A stretch of DNA of 37,039 bases from positions 1 through 37,039 of the forward strand of contig DHVT01000009.1 in NCBI GenBank assembly GCA_002412775.1, given 5' to 3'. The DNA comes from Firmicutes bacterium UBA5201. GTDB lineage: Bacteria > Bacillota > Clostridia > Peptostreptococcales > Acidaminobacteraceae. How positions within the stretch are numbered: the first letter of the stretch is position 1; the number at the start of each line of letters is the position of its first letter. The position numbers were made by a program, and so were the translations under genes. Below the pieces are notes generated by a model. It saw only the letters and a program-made list of their open reading frames with translations. It was not told the DNA's origin and searched no databases. Shown piece after piece: positions 24,727 through 32,744 of the stretch.

Positions 24727-24759
24727 GTCATTTACATGACAAAAAAATTATAATATAAT
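24727..24759 (+). promoter_or_regulatory. Riboswitch promoter 2 with palindromic operator
   Basis: TTTACA (24731-24736), 17 bp, TATAAT (24754-24759), inside the same palindrome GTCATTTACATGAC (24727-24740) seen at 2415 and 33904. Confidence 0.75.
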
Positions 24760-24770
24760 AAATGTAATTT

Positions 24771-24879
24771 AAGAAGAGGGCAAACTACACGAAAGCGTAG
24801 GGCGCAAAGCATGAAATCTAAGGTTATTAGATAACTATGATGGTTCAGCTGCAGTTTGTTTTGGCTGCAGCTTTTTTTA
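24771..24879 (+). ncRNA. c-di-GMP-I (GEMM-I) riboswitch 2 with terminator
   Basis: GGGCAAACTACACGAAAG, GTAGGGCGCAAAGC, TCTAAGG and a stem ending ATGATGGTTCAGC, running into a terminator (AGCTGCAG 24848-24855 with CTGCAGCT 24865-24872, seven T). The G of GGGCAAA that contacts the ligand is kept, arguing for c-di-GMP rather than cGAMP. It controls the first minor-pilin cassette. Confidence 0.92.
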
Positions 24880-24892
24880 TGTCAATGACAAA

Positions 24893-24933
24893 TGCAAGTT
24901 GCACAATACTTTTTCATTCATTGCAAGTATAAT
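24893..24933 (+). promoter_or_regulatory. Candidate second promoter downstream of riboswitch 2
   Basis: Palindrome TGCAAGTTGCA (24893-24903) and TATAAT (24928-24933), with the same spacing as at 2603-2643 and again no good -35. The leader from here to the gene start (about 150 bp) shows no further feature. Confidence 0.45.
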
Positions 24934-25087
24934 GGTAATATGTTAAAAGTACGGTGATTTAATTTGTTGAAAGTAAGCATAAATAACACTTTAAAGGGTA
25001 TTCAAACATTAACAATAAAATCAAAACATTATAAAAAAAAGTATTTCTATATTGAATGTTAAAATGAAAAAAATAGGAGGGATAATG

Positions 25088-26131
25088 ATGAATAGGAGTT
25101 TAAAAAGCCACAAAGGTGGGTCACTTGTGCTAGTAGTTATGATTATGGCAGTGCTTATGATTTTGGGGATATCATTAATCACAATTAGCTTAGCTGAAAC
25201 GAACATTTCCGTTCACCAATTAAATAGATCGCAAGCATATTTTTCTGCCCGTTCTGGTGCGGAAATTGCATTAGAAAGAATTAAAACTGCACTTGCTTCA
25301 GGAAACTATCAAGATGTAAATACATTATTCAATGATGTTAAAACTCCGATTAATGGATCTGTTGATTCTGGAGAAGATACATTTATTGTCAATTTTATTG
25401 ATGGAGGGTTAGTCGCACAAGATAGAATAAAGATATTTTCAGAAGGGATGTCTCACAATGTTCCGAACACAACTGCGCTTACCATTCATTTTACAACTCC
25501 TAGCCAAATTCCTTTAGAGTGGTTAAACCCCGGACAAATAATTAGAAGTGGATTTTGGGAAAGAACCACAGATCCGGTTATTGTTAATACTGCTAAATTA
25601 TTGGGACATTCACCAAAAAAATCAAGTAATTCGTTAACTACATGGAAAGCTCCATCTATACATTTTATTGATGATGATGAAGGCTTTTCACTTGAGGTGT
25701 CTCATAAACAATTGGTTTTACAAACAAATCTTCTTTCGTTTAAGAAAAAGATACTAACCAAAGATGATAATGAATGTCTAAAGATTGAGACGTTTAATAC
25801 TCAAGGATTTCTACATGACAACGGAACTAGACTTAAGTATAATAATAATATAGGTACTGATCCAAACGACCTAATTCCAGAAGGCTGGGGAGTGGTTGTT
25901 GTTAAAGAAGGTTTAGTTAGGGGAAACAAAAATTCCTATTCTACTATTTGGGCTGCAGGATATTATGCATTTGCACCTGGAACCGAGATAAGTAAAGAAG
26001 CTCATAGAATTGATTCCAATAAGGTAAAATTGATTATTAATCCGTCAACTATTGCTTTTATTGAAGAAGTTATTATCAGAGAAACAATGCTAGGATTCAA
26101 TCCAAAGCACATGTCGTGGAGCAAAGATTGA
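25088..26131 (+). CDS. PilX-like minor pilin, cassette 1
   Basis: 347 residues. The N-terminus fits the PilX_N type: short basic leader ending KGG, then SLVLVVMIMAVLMILGISLI, LAETNISVHQLNRSQAYFSARSGAEIALE. It lacks the usual Glu5, like many PilX/GspK tip proteins. The long C-terminal part is beta-rich and unlike the other cassettes. ATG 25088 lies 7 bases from GGAGG; ATG 25085 is 4 bases away and less likely. It is the first gene after riboswitch 2. PilX-type proteins cap the pilus and prime its assembly. Confidence 0.82.
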   Translation: MNRSLKSHKGGSLVLVVMIMAVLMILGISLITISLAETNISVHQLNRSQAYFSARSGAEIALERIKTALASGNYQDVNTLFNDVKTPINGSVDSGEDTFIVNFIDGGLVAQDRIKIFSEGMSHNVPNTTALTIHFTTPSQIPLEWLNPGQIIRSGFWERTTDPVIVNTAKLLGHSPKKSSNSLTTWKAPSIHFIDDDEGFSLEVSHKQLVLQTNLLSFKKKILTKDDNECLKIETFNTQGFLHDNGTRLKYNNNIGTDPNDLIPEGWGVVVVKEGLVRGNKNSYSTIWAAGYYAFAPGTEISKEAHRIDSNKVKLIINPSTIAFIEEVIIRETMLGFNPKHMSWSKD

Positions 26132-26177
26132 TCATGCATTGATGAGCTGAAATTTATCTATATGTGGGGTGTTGATT

Positions 26178-26597
26178 GTGATTGAATTGAGGACAACCAA
26201 AAAAAAGAATAGAATAAAAGGATTTACTCTGGTAGAAATTATTGTAAGCATAGCGATTATTGGAATTATTGTGGTACCATTCTTAACGCTATTTACTGGT
26301 AGCTTTTCAGCGATTTTCTCTATGGGACGCAAAACAGAAGCTTCAAATGAGGCTCAAGCATTTATTGAAAATGTTTATCAAAAAGGTGTTGGGGAAGTGG
26401 CTAACATCGCACTAACCTTTAACAGCACTGAAGAAAATGATCCAACTAAAATGAATAGTACGTTGTATGATTCAAGCGGTTTGAACAAACAGATTTTCCA
26501 TAATGTAGACACAAGTGGATCACATCCTAAAGTAACTGTAATGGTTTTCTATCAAAGTGGTAATAGGAGCGTTAAGCTTTCCGCACTTGTTCCATAA
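26178..26597 (+). CDS. PilV-like minor pilin, cassette 1
   Basis: 139 residues, start GTG 26178 with GTGGGG upstream. The prepilin motif GFTLVEIIVSIAIIGIIVVP has Glu5. The block FSAIFSMGRKTEASNEAQ and the ending GNRSVKLSALVP recur in the PilV-like members of the other two cassettes, so the three are paralogues. It acts as a link in the tip complex. It has little room for a globular domain of its own. Confidence 0.8.
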   Translation: MIELRTTKKKNRIKGFTLVEIIVSIAIIGIIVVPFLTLFTGSFSAIFSMGRKTEASNEAQAFIENVYQKGVGEVANIALTFNSTEENDPTKMNSTLYDSSGLNKQIFHNVDTSGSHPKVTVMVFYQSGNRSVKLSALVP

Positions 26598-26609
26598 GGA
26601 GGTTATATA

Positions 26610-27773
26610 ATGTTAAGAAAGTATTATAGAGTTGAAAAAGGCTTTACGCTTATCGAATTAGTGATAGTATTGGCAATACTTTCAATTGTTACGGTTACTA
26701 TTTTTCGTGTTTTCTTCTTCGGTTTGGGTACGTACGCATCTGGAAAAATGCAATATGATATTCAAAGTGATATTCGTTTCGCGTCAGATGTGATTAGGGA
26801 TCGTGTTCGATATGTTTCAGACTTAGATGTACTTCCAATGGACGTATTAAATCCTTTTTTTGATCCATCTTCAGCAGATATCAATTTTAAATACATATAT
26901 CTTGCTGATGACAAAAAGTCCATTAAGTTCAAAGATGGTAATCAGAGCCCGATTGATATAATTAATTCTAACTCAAATGATGTATTGTTTGAACTCGAAT
27001 TTATAACTGGTAGTAATAGTAGCAACGTTATCCGTTTTAGCAATTCTATCGTTGGCGGAACTTCTACTGATGAGGTCCTAAAATATAATATATTAGGTGA
27101 ATCTTTACTTGAAAACAAAAAATATAAAGTGGAAACAGAAATTGACTTATTAAATTTAAATTCTCAATTGCCGGATTTAACCTATGTAGAAGGGCCAATT
27201 GCATCACCTGAAGAAGGTGCAGTACCATACGGTACAAATGTTAGTTTAACTACCACAGAGGTAGGACTCAGCATATATTATACAACAGATGGCAACAACC
27301 CTAATACGTCCAGTAATAAGTATGAAAGTCCAATCATTATTACAGCTGGGACGACAATTAAAGCGATTGCAGTAAAAGATGGGAATTCAAGCAGTATAGC
27401 CATATATGAATATAGCATAAGCTCTGCTCCACCACCTTCTGCAAGTGGAGTGAATATCGCTGGAGGTGATGATGTTGGTTCAGTATTGACTGTTACTTAC
27501 ACATATTCTAGTGCAGCTGAACCTCAGTTACCTCAAGGTGGGAGTACAATTAGGTGGTATCGTGCGGCAGAAAAGATTGGAAATCCACATCATACGAAAA
27601 CATTAATTAAAACGGATACATTTATAGAAACAAATACTAGCACGAGACAATATACATTAGTCAATGCTGATAGTGGGAATTATATCTATGTTGAAATAAT
27701 ACCAAGGGATAATACAGGTACTTTAGGCTTGTCAGAATGGAGTTCTGGCGATTTTGGTAAAATAAAAAATTGA
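26610..27773 (+). CDS. PilW-like minor pilin with chitobiase-type C-terminal domains
   Basis: 387 residues. Prepilin motif GFTLIELVIVLAILSIVTVT, then the PilW-like RFASDVIRDRVRYVSDLDVL. At about 195-275 lies a chitobiase/beta-hexosaminidase C-terminal-type domain (GLSIYYTTDGNNPNTSSNKY...ITAGTTIKAIAVKDGNSSS). From about 280 an Ig-like domain (VGSVLTVTYTYSS...GSTIRWYRA...NYIYVEIIP) follows, as found in S-layer proteins. Such tails suggest carbohydrate or surface binding at the pilus tip. AAGGAGG lies upstream. It is the last gene of the cassette and is followed by a terminator. Confidence 0.83.
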   Translation: MLRKYYRVEKGFTLIELVIVLAILSIVTVTIFRVFFFGLGTYASGKMQYDIQSDIRFASDVIRDRVRYVSDLDVLPMDVLNPFFDPSSADINFKYIYLADDKKSIKFKDGNQSPIDIINSNSNDVLFELEFITGSNSSNVIRFSNSIVGGTSTDEVLKYNILGESLLENKKYKVETEIDLLNLNSQLPDLTYVEGPIASPEEGAVPYGTNVSLTTTEVGLSIYYTTDGNNPNTSSNKYESPIIITAGTTIKAIAVKDGNSSSIAIYEYSISSAPPPSASGVNIAGGDDVGSVLTVTYTYSSAAEPQLPQGGSTIRWYRAAEKIGNPHHTKTLIKTDTFIETNTSTRQYTLVNADSGNYIYVEIIPRDNTGTLGLSEWSSGDFGKIKN

Positions 27774-27803
27774 TACTCATCATTATTAGCTCATTTGTAT
27801 TAA

Positions 27804-27833
27804 AGAGCCCGTCCTCACAGGCTCTTTTTTTTT
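27804..27833 (+). terminator. Terminator of minor-pilin cassette 1
   Basis: AAGAGCC pairs with GGCTCTT across a ~10-base loop, followed by ten T. The following stretch to 27980 is AT-rich without a gene. Confidence 0.85.
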
Positions 27834-27982
27834 TGCCCATTTTATCTCATGGTTTAGCTTAAAATATCAGAACAAGGGTATACATAACTTAAAGATTTAT
27901 GTAATAATATCAACACAATATTAATTCAAACATATAATATTTTTTTGGAATATAAGTGCAATGAACCGAATGAGGGATTGCA

Positions 27983-28299
27983 ATTAAAAGATGCATAACG
28001 AGTGAAGCTGGCTCGGTGCTGGCAATGACGTTGATTGTCATGTTGGTGCTCGGAATTCTTGGAATTGGTTTGCTTAACATAAGTCTGGTGGAAAACAAAT
28101 TCGCAAACCAAAACGAAAATAAGATGCAAACCTATTATATTGCAAGATCTGGTTCACAAGCGGTAGCGGAGTAGATGGTTCAGGACAACAATAATGATGC
28201 TGTGGATATCATTGGATTTTCAACAGTAGCCAACAAGCAGATCCGATCGGTGGCAACGGAGAAGTTGTCACTGATTTTCATAATTTGTATTGTATGATC
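27983..28299 (+). pseudogene. Remnant of a fourth PilX-like gene
   Basis: Translation from 27983 gives IKRCITSEAGSVLAMTLIVM, then LGILGIGLLNISLVENKFANQNENKMQTYYIARSGSQAVAE and a stop (TAG 28172-28174). Readable similarity continues beyond it in the same and another frame (GGNGEVVTDFHN). The expected start is ATT 27983, with GAGGG 6 bases upstream, so the start codon is also lost. It matches the opening of the intact PilX-like proteins (ARSG motif). It lies directly before cassette 2. Confidence 0.75.
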
Positions 28300-28381
28300 C
28301 CACGAGATGATAGGTTTATCATTTGGTTGGACTGTATAATTGGAATTCGCACTCACGTATTATTGTGAAAGGAGTGTTAGT

Positions 28382-29623
28382 ATGAGAAAGTTTTTTAGAA
28401 ACGAAAGTGGAGGCGTGTTGCCTCTTGTCATGATGGTATTTTTGGTGTTGTTCATACTTGGTGTATCGTTGATACAAATCGGGATGTCCGATACAGTACA
28501 AACGACATGGCAGAACAACCGGGTACAAGCACATTATCTGGCCAGATCCGGCATCCAAATCGGTGACGATTTGTTAAAGGATATGCTCTTAACACTACCA
28601 CAAACAGGCACTCTTGGTGATTTGGCTACAGCGCTTAATTCTGCGGCCGCTTCTTCATATACAATTGATGGTGTTGGTGTGTTTACAATCAATTTTAGCG
28701 TGTCGCCACTTGATGAAATCAAAATTACAGCAGTTGGAACGACTTCTATGGCAAATCCATCGGCAACAAATACTGTAACATACACTAAAAGAATCTATAA
28801 AGGCGCCAGTTTTGAGAGTGCCGCGTCACAATGGTTTCACACTAATGGTTTTCACTTTGCTGCAAGCGTTTTTCCGGATGCAGGTGTTCAACCTAACCCC
28901 AAATCATTTTTAGGTAGGATCGCATATCTTGGGAATACGACTAAAGCAATACACAACCCAAGCGTTGGTAGTCCATCTAACATTTCTGTTTTAAGGGCAT
29001 CAATATTGAATTTTGGTGAATACAATGGAGTCAGTATTGATGCAAGTTCCAACAGTTACGTCAAATTCGATTCAGAAATTATTTTTTTCAATGGCAGAAT
29101 AGAAACCAAGAATTCTTCCTATATGGAAATGTTGGTATCACAAAAGGTTCTTGCTCAAAAGACATCTACTTCATTTGACGCCAATTATCCCAATCCGCTA
29201 GGTAATGCTCCAGGTGGAATGTGGAACCTTAATTTTTTAGAATATAACAAGCTTGTCGATGGTGTTCAAGTTTTGGAAGGTTTTGAAAGTAATGAGCGCT
29301 ATCTTGCATTCATCAATAAATTGGGAGGCAGTCCTACTACGACATACCGACCGGTATCTACGGCATTTGAGCCTAATGTGAAGTATGGTGTGGTTCGACT
29401 TGTTAGAATTGATCAAGGCAATACAACGGTTCTGACGCCTAGTGGTAAAGGTTATTACTATTTCCCAAATGGAATGAGACTCGATGAAGCAAATTCCGGT
29501 ACAGGATATTATGGAAGAAATAAACTGATTCCAATTAATGACGCCGACCCAATAACAAGTCTTTTGGACAATTTGTTTAAATGGAATTACGGTTCCACTA
29601 AAGGGATCTGGAACTATCAATAA
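28382..29623 (+). CDS. PilX-like minor pilin, cassette 2
   Basis: 413 residues. Leader MRKFFRNESGG, hydrophobic VLPLVMMVFLVLFILGVSLI, then QIGMSDTVQTTWQNNRVQAHYLARSGIQIGDD: the PilX_N pattern without Glu5. The C-terminal region resembles the cassette 3 protein (FNGRIETKNSS, AFINKLGGSPTTTYRP, YYYFPNG compared with LDGRIRLRDNS, NFIGAAPTTIY, GVYFYRD). AAAGGAG precedes ATG 28382; the upstream ATG at 28340 has none. A TATAAT lies at 28335-28340 without a clear -35. No riboswitch precedes it. Confidence 0.82.
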   Translation: MRKFFRNESGGVLPLVMMVFLVLFILGVSLIQIGMSDTVQTTWQNNRVQAHYLARSGIQIGDDLLKDMLLTLPQTGTLGDLATALNSAAASSYTIDGVGVFTINFSVSPLDEIKITAVGTTSMANPSATNTVTYTKRIYKGASFESAASQWFHTNGFHFAASVFPDAGVQPNPKSFLGRIAYLGNTTKAIHNPSVGSPSNISVLRASILNFGEYNGVSIDASSNSYVKFDSEIIFFNGRIETKNSSYMEMLVSQKVLAQKTSTSFDANYPNPLGNAPGGMWNLNFLEYNKLVDGVQVLEGFESNERYLAFINKLGGSPTTTYRPVSTAFEPNVKYGVVRLVRIDQGNTTVLTPSGKGYYYFPNGMRLDEANSGTGYYGRNKLIPINDADPITSLLDNLFKWNYGSTKGIWNYQ

Positions 29624-29650
29624 AAATGGAGTGTGTGAGGAAGTGATTAG

Positions 29651-29989
29651 ATGAAACGGAAAGTGAAAAACAATCATGGCTTTACTTTGGTAGAAATAAT
29701 CATATCAATGGCCTTAATTGGAATAATTGCAGTATCATTTCTATCACTTTTTACAGCTGGATTTTCAACAGTTTTTTCAATGGGTAGAAAAACACAGACA
29801 ATGAATTATGATGCACAGTGGTACATGGACCGTATTTATGATGGAGATACTCCAAGTTCGATCGATGCACTGGATGGGGTATCTGTTGTAGTGGTAAATG
29901 ATTATAAGGGTACTGGTATGAGATTGATTACAATTACAGTGGATTATCCTCCTAATCGTTCTGTTACACTGAAAAGTTTAGTACCATAG
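29651..29989 (+). CDS. PilV-like minor pilin, cassette 2
   Basis: 112 residues, the shortest of the three PilV-like paralogues. Prepilin motif GFTLVEIIISMALIGIIAVS with Glu5, then FSTVFSMGRKTQTMNYDAQ and the ending PNRSVTLKSLVP shared with the others. The globular part is minimal. GAGGAAG lies upstream of ATG 29651, and 15 bp separate its stop from the start of the next gene. Confidence 0.78.
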   Translation: MKRKVKNNHGFTLVEIIISMALIGIIAVSFLSLFTAGFSTVFSMGRKTQTMNYDAQWYMDRIYDGDTPSSIDALDGVSVVVVNDYKGTGMRLITITVDYPPNRSVTLKSLVP

Positions 29990-30004
29990 CAGGGAGTGAC
30001 ATAT

Positions 30005-30919
30005 ATGAAATTTAATCCAGGAAAAGCAAATAAAGGGGTTACACTGATTGAGTTGCTCATAGTCCTTGCACTTATCGGCATTGTCATAAGTGTGATATTT
30101 TCCATGTTCTTTTTCGGTAGCGGAACGTTTTTTCGTGGGGAAAGTCAGTATGGATTGCAAACCGAAGCACGTTTTGCTATTGAGTCATTATCTCGGGATT
30201 TAAGATTTGTACGTGAAATCGAAATTATTGATGATTCTGGTGCTAGGGCACCTAAACCTTATGAAACGATTGTGTATTATGATTCTGTTAACAATGAAAT
30301 CGTCAAATCATTTGCAGGCATAACAACAACATATGAACTGAATACAACAGCAACTAATCCGTTGTTGTTTAAGAAAACTTCAAACAATACATTGCACTAC
30401 GCACTTAATGGCCAAGATGGCAGCCAGAACTTTGTTTTACAATCGGATATACTTCTATTGAATGTGTTGGATATAAATGTAGCAAACCTCACAGACACGA
30501 CAAATTGGACAGGTGAGGCTATTTTGTACAAGACTCCTGAAGCCTATTTTGCTCAAACTCTTGCACCAACAATATCACTTCCGGATCCAAACTCGAATAC
30601 GGACACAAAAGTTGATTTGATTTACAATCGACCAATATCGGCTTATTTGGGGAGTATCGACATATTAATTGAGTCTGATCCTGATAATCCCCAGCCTCTA
30701 ACAGCCTCTGATATAACAATCCACAGAACTGCCTTCGGACTGGAAAGTGTGATTGCCTTGGAAATTAATTTATCAGGTGTAAACTTATTGAATGGGGAAA
30801 GAATTGTATTGACCATTTTTGACTCTGTTCAAGTTGATGGAGATGGCAATCCAATCCCTCAGCATGTTGTCATGATGGCATACAATGGTTCAACTGATGT
30901 CTGGGATCTTCAAAATTAA
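30005..30919 (+). CDS. PilW-like minor pilin, cassette 2
   Basis: 304 residues. Prepilin motif GVTLIELLIVLALIGIVISV (Val after the cleaved Gly instead of Phe), then FGSGTFFRGESQYGLQTEARFAIESLSRDLRFVREI typical of PilW-like proteins. The C-terminal ~115 residues (VDLIYNRPISAYLGSIDI...LNLLNGERIVLTIFDSVQVDGDGNPIP-like) resemble SbsA/Big_5-type Ig-like domains, different from the tails in cassettes 1 and 3. ATG 30005 is preferred over GTG 29996, which lies inside the AGGGAG site. Confidence 0.8.
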   Translation: MKFNPGKANKGVTLIELLIVLALIGIVISVIFSMFFFGSGTFFRGESQYGLQTEARFAIESLSRDLRFVREIEIIDDSGARAPKPYETIVYYDSVNNEIVKSFAGITTTYELNTTATNPLLFKKTSNNTLHYALNGQDGSQNFVLQSDILLLNVLDINVANLTDTTNWTGEAILYKTPEAYFAQTLAPTISLPDPNSNTDTKVDLIYNRPISAYLGSIDILIESDPDNPQPLTASDITIHRTAFGLESVIALEINLSGVNLLNGERIVLTIFDSVQVDGDGNPIPQHVVMMAYNGSTDVWDLQN

Positions 30920-30995
30920 TAATCCAGTAAAATTTATAGATATTATTTGTTCAAGCTGGCATGATACAGAGCATATCTTGTGGTTAACATAATAC

Positions 30996-31083
30996 TTGCT
31001 GTTTCTGATGTTTTAGTGTATAATATAGTCATGAGAGTGGCGACGAAGTTGGCTGCAGTCTTTATAAAGGCTGCAGCTTTTTT
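30996..31083 (+). promoter_or_regulatory. Riboswitch remnant: promoter and terminator without aptamer
   Basis: TTGCTG (30996-31001), 17 bp, TATAAT (31019-31024), then only about 27 bases before a GCTGCAG-type terminator (GCTGCAGTCTT 31052-31062 with AAGGCTGCAGC 31067-31077, six T). The short leader ends GTGGCGACGAAGTTGGCTGCAG. This fits the first bases (GGC) and last bases (CGACGGTTCAGCTGCAG) of the intact riboswitches with the aptamer core deleted between them. Cassette 3 would then sit behind an unregulated terminator. Confidence 0.6.
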
Positions 31084-31125
31084 AATACACAAAATGACGT
31101 ACCGTTAACGAGGAGGGACTACCAT

Positions 31126-32340
31126 ATGAAAATCAATTATAGAGTCACAAACGAATCCGGATATTCTTTAGTTTGGGTACTGATTGTTATGATGGTAGGA
31201 ACTATTCTGGGCACATCATTTTTAACGCTCGCAATGGCTGAGACAAAGCATGCGGTGCGTTCAGAAAACCAAATGCAGGTGAATTATATCGCCAGATCTG
31301 GTGTGGAAGCTGGTTTTCTCACCCTTCAAACAATCTCTGACAGTTCGACAGCGACAACGCCTGAGGCGTTTACCGACGCTGCGAATCAATATTTGATCAC
31401 CAATAATTTAAAAACTCAAGTAGTCGGTAACGGCTCCTTTACAATTACCTATGTTCCTGATCCAAATCCAAATAGTTTTTTTATCACAATCGAATCCGTC
31501 GCAACCCATACAAGTAATCCGGCCATTAAAAGAACGGTTGAGTTATATGTCAATTCAACTTTTCTCAATGTTCCTGGAATGCGCTGGGTTGAACCGCCAA
31601 GGAGCTGGATGAGAGCTTCCAATCTCAACTCCAATGTGGATCCCGCTTTAAACTCAGATGTGGATTTGACGGGTTCTCCAGTTGTTTTTTCGGGTACGCC
31701 GACAAAATCTCCTCAGAATTCAGTAAATCCTTCGGTATTCAGAGCGACGCTACTGTTCTTTCGAGGATTTGACAGAAATAACAGAATTTCGTTTCTGCAG
31801 CAGGTCAATACAAACCCAATCACTTTCGATGCTGAAGTCATTGTATTGGACGGTAGAATTCGACTGCGTGACAACAGTCCGCTTTATCTGAGGTCATCTG
31901 ACGATGTGCTGAGAGACAATATGCCAACTCTTGTGCCATGGACTTATCCTGGTCTTGTGGGCTTTGAAAGCAAAGCGCGTTATCAGAACTTTATAGGAGC
32001 AGCGCCGACCACGATTTATGATGGCTACAATTTTCCTGTATCTTCTGGTCCCAAATTCGGCTTGATATCGATCAATGCGACCGAACAAAATGTAGTGAAT
32101 TCAATCGGCGTCTCAAAAGACGGCGTTTCATTGCCTATCATTCCAGCTGGGGTGTACTTCTATAGAGACAATATAAATATCAATGGCACTACACCGCTCA
32201 TCATTACAAATGAATATACATCCACAAGCGATTTGATTCGAGTGGATCCGGGTGATCCGATAAGGGATGCAATTCTTAACAATCAAGGCACGAGATATAT
32301 TCGCGCCAGTACGGAAAAATTCTTGTATTCTTCGGATTAA
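31126..32340 (+). CDS. PilX-like minor pilin, cassette 3
   Basis: 404 residues. Leader ending ESG, then YSLVWVLIVMMVGTILGTSFLTLAMAETKHAVRSENQMQVNYIARSGVEAGFL, the PilX_N pattern. The C-terminal region is related to that of cassette 2. GAGGAGGG lies upstream of the ATG. Base use is closer to the core pil genes than in cassettes 1 and 2. Confidence 0.82.
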   Translation: MKINYRVTNESGYSLVWVLIVMMVGTILGTSFLTLAMAETKHAVRSENQMQVNYIARSGVEAGFLTLQTISDSSTATTPEAFTDAANQYLITNNLKTQVVGNGSFTITYVPDPNPNSFFITIESVATHTSNPAIKRTVELYVNSTFLNVPGMRWVEPPRSWMRASNLNSNVDPALNSDVDLTGSPVVFSGTPTKSPQNSVNPSVFRATLLFFRGFDRNNRISFLQQVNTNPITFDAEVIVLDGRIRLRDNSPLYLRSSDDVLRDNMPTLVPWTYPGLVGFESKARYQNFIGAAPTTIYDGYNFPVSSGPKFGLISINATEQNVVNSIGVSKDGVSLPIIPAGVYFYRDNININGTTPLIITNEYTSTSDLIRVDPGDPIRDAILNNQGTRYIRASTEKFLYSSD

Positions 32341-32353
32341 GTGAGGAGGAGTT

Positions 32354-32731
32354 ATGCGATTAAAACAAAAAAAATCCGGCTTGACACTTGTGGAAGTGAT
32401 TATATCCTTGGCAATACTCGGAATAATAGCAATGGCAATTTTACAAATCTTCACATTTGGCTTTGAAAGCATTTTCTCAATGGGAAGAAAAACAAAAGCG
32501 ACCCAAGTTGCTCAGGAATATATGGATTTGTGTTATGCCAGCACAAGCTTTGATACAGGGAGTTTCAATATAATTATTGCCACCCCACCTCCAGTTGGAT
32601 ATACCATTGATGCGACGAATTCATCAGCAACAGGTCCAGTAAGTGGATTATTCACTGTTAAAATCACTGTTATTTACAATCAAAATAGGACTGTTGCATT
32701 AACCGCTCTCGTTCCCGCAAATTCACCATAA
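32354..32731 (+). CDS. PilV-like minor pilin, cassette 3
   Basis: 125 residues. The prepilin leader ends KKSG, followed by LTLVEVIISLAILGIIAMAI (Leu after the cut Gly), FESIFSMGRKTKATQVAQ and the ending QNRTVALTALVPANSP. Paralogue of 26178 and 29651. AGGAGG lies upstream; 13 bp separate it from the PilX-like and from the PilW-like genes. Confidence 0.8.
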   Translation: MRLKQKKSGLTLVEVIISLAILGIIAMAILQIFTFGFESIFSMGRKTKATQVAQEYMDLCYASTSFDTGSFNIIIATPPPVGYTIDATNSSATGPVSGLFTVKITVIYNQNRTVALTALVPANSP

Positions 32732-32744
32732 GGAGGCGACCTGT

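Noticed and set aside
27926..28129. Overlapping minus-strand frames of 62-67 residues near 28000
   Set aside because: They are shadows of the PilX-like remnant on the plus strand, without ribosome sites.
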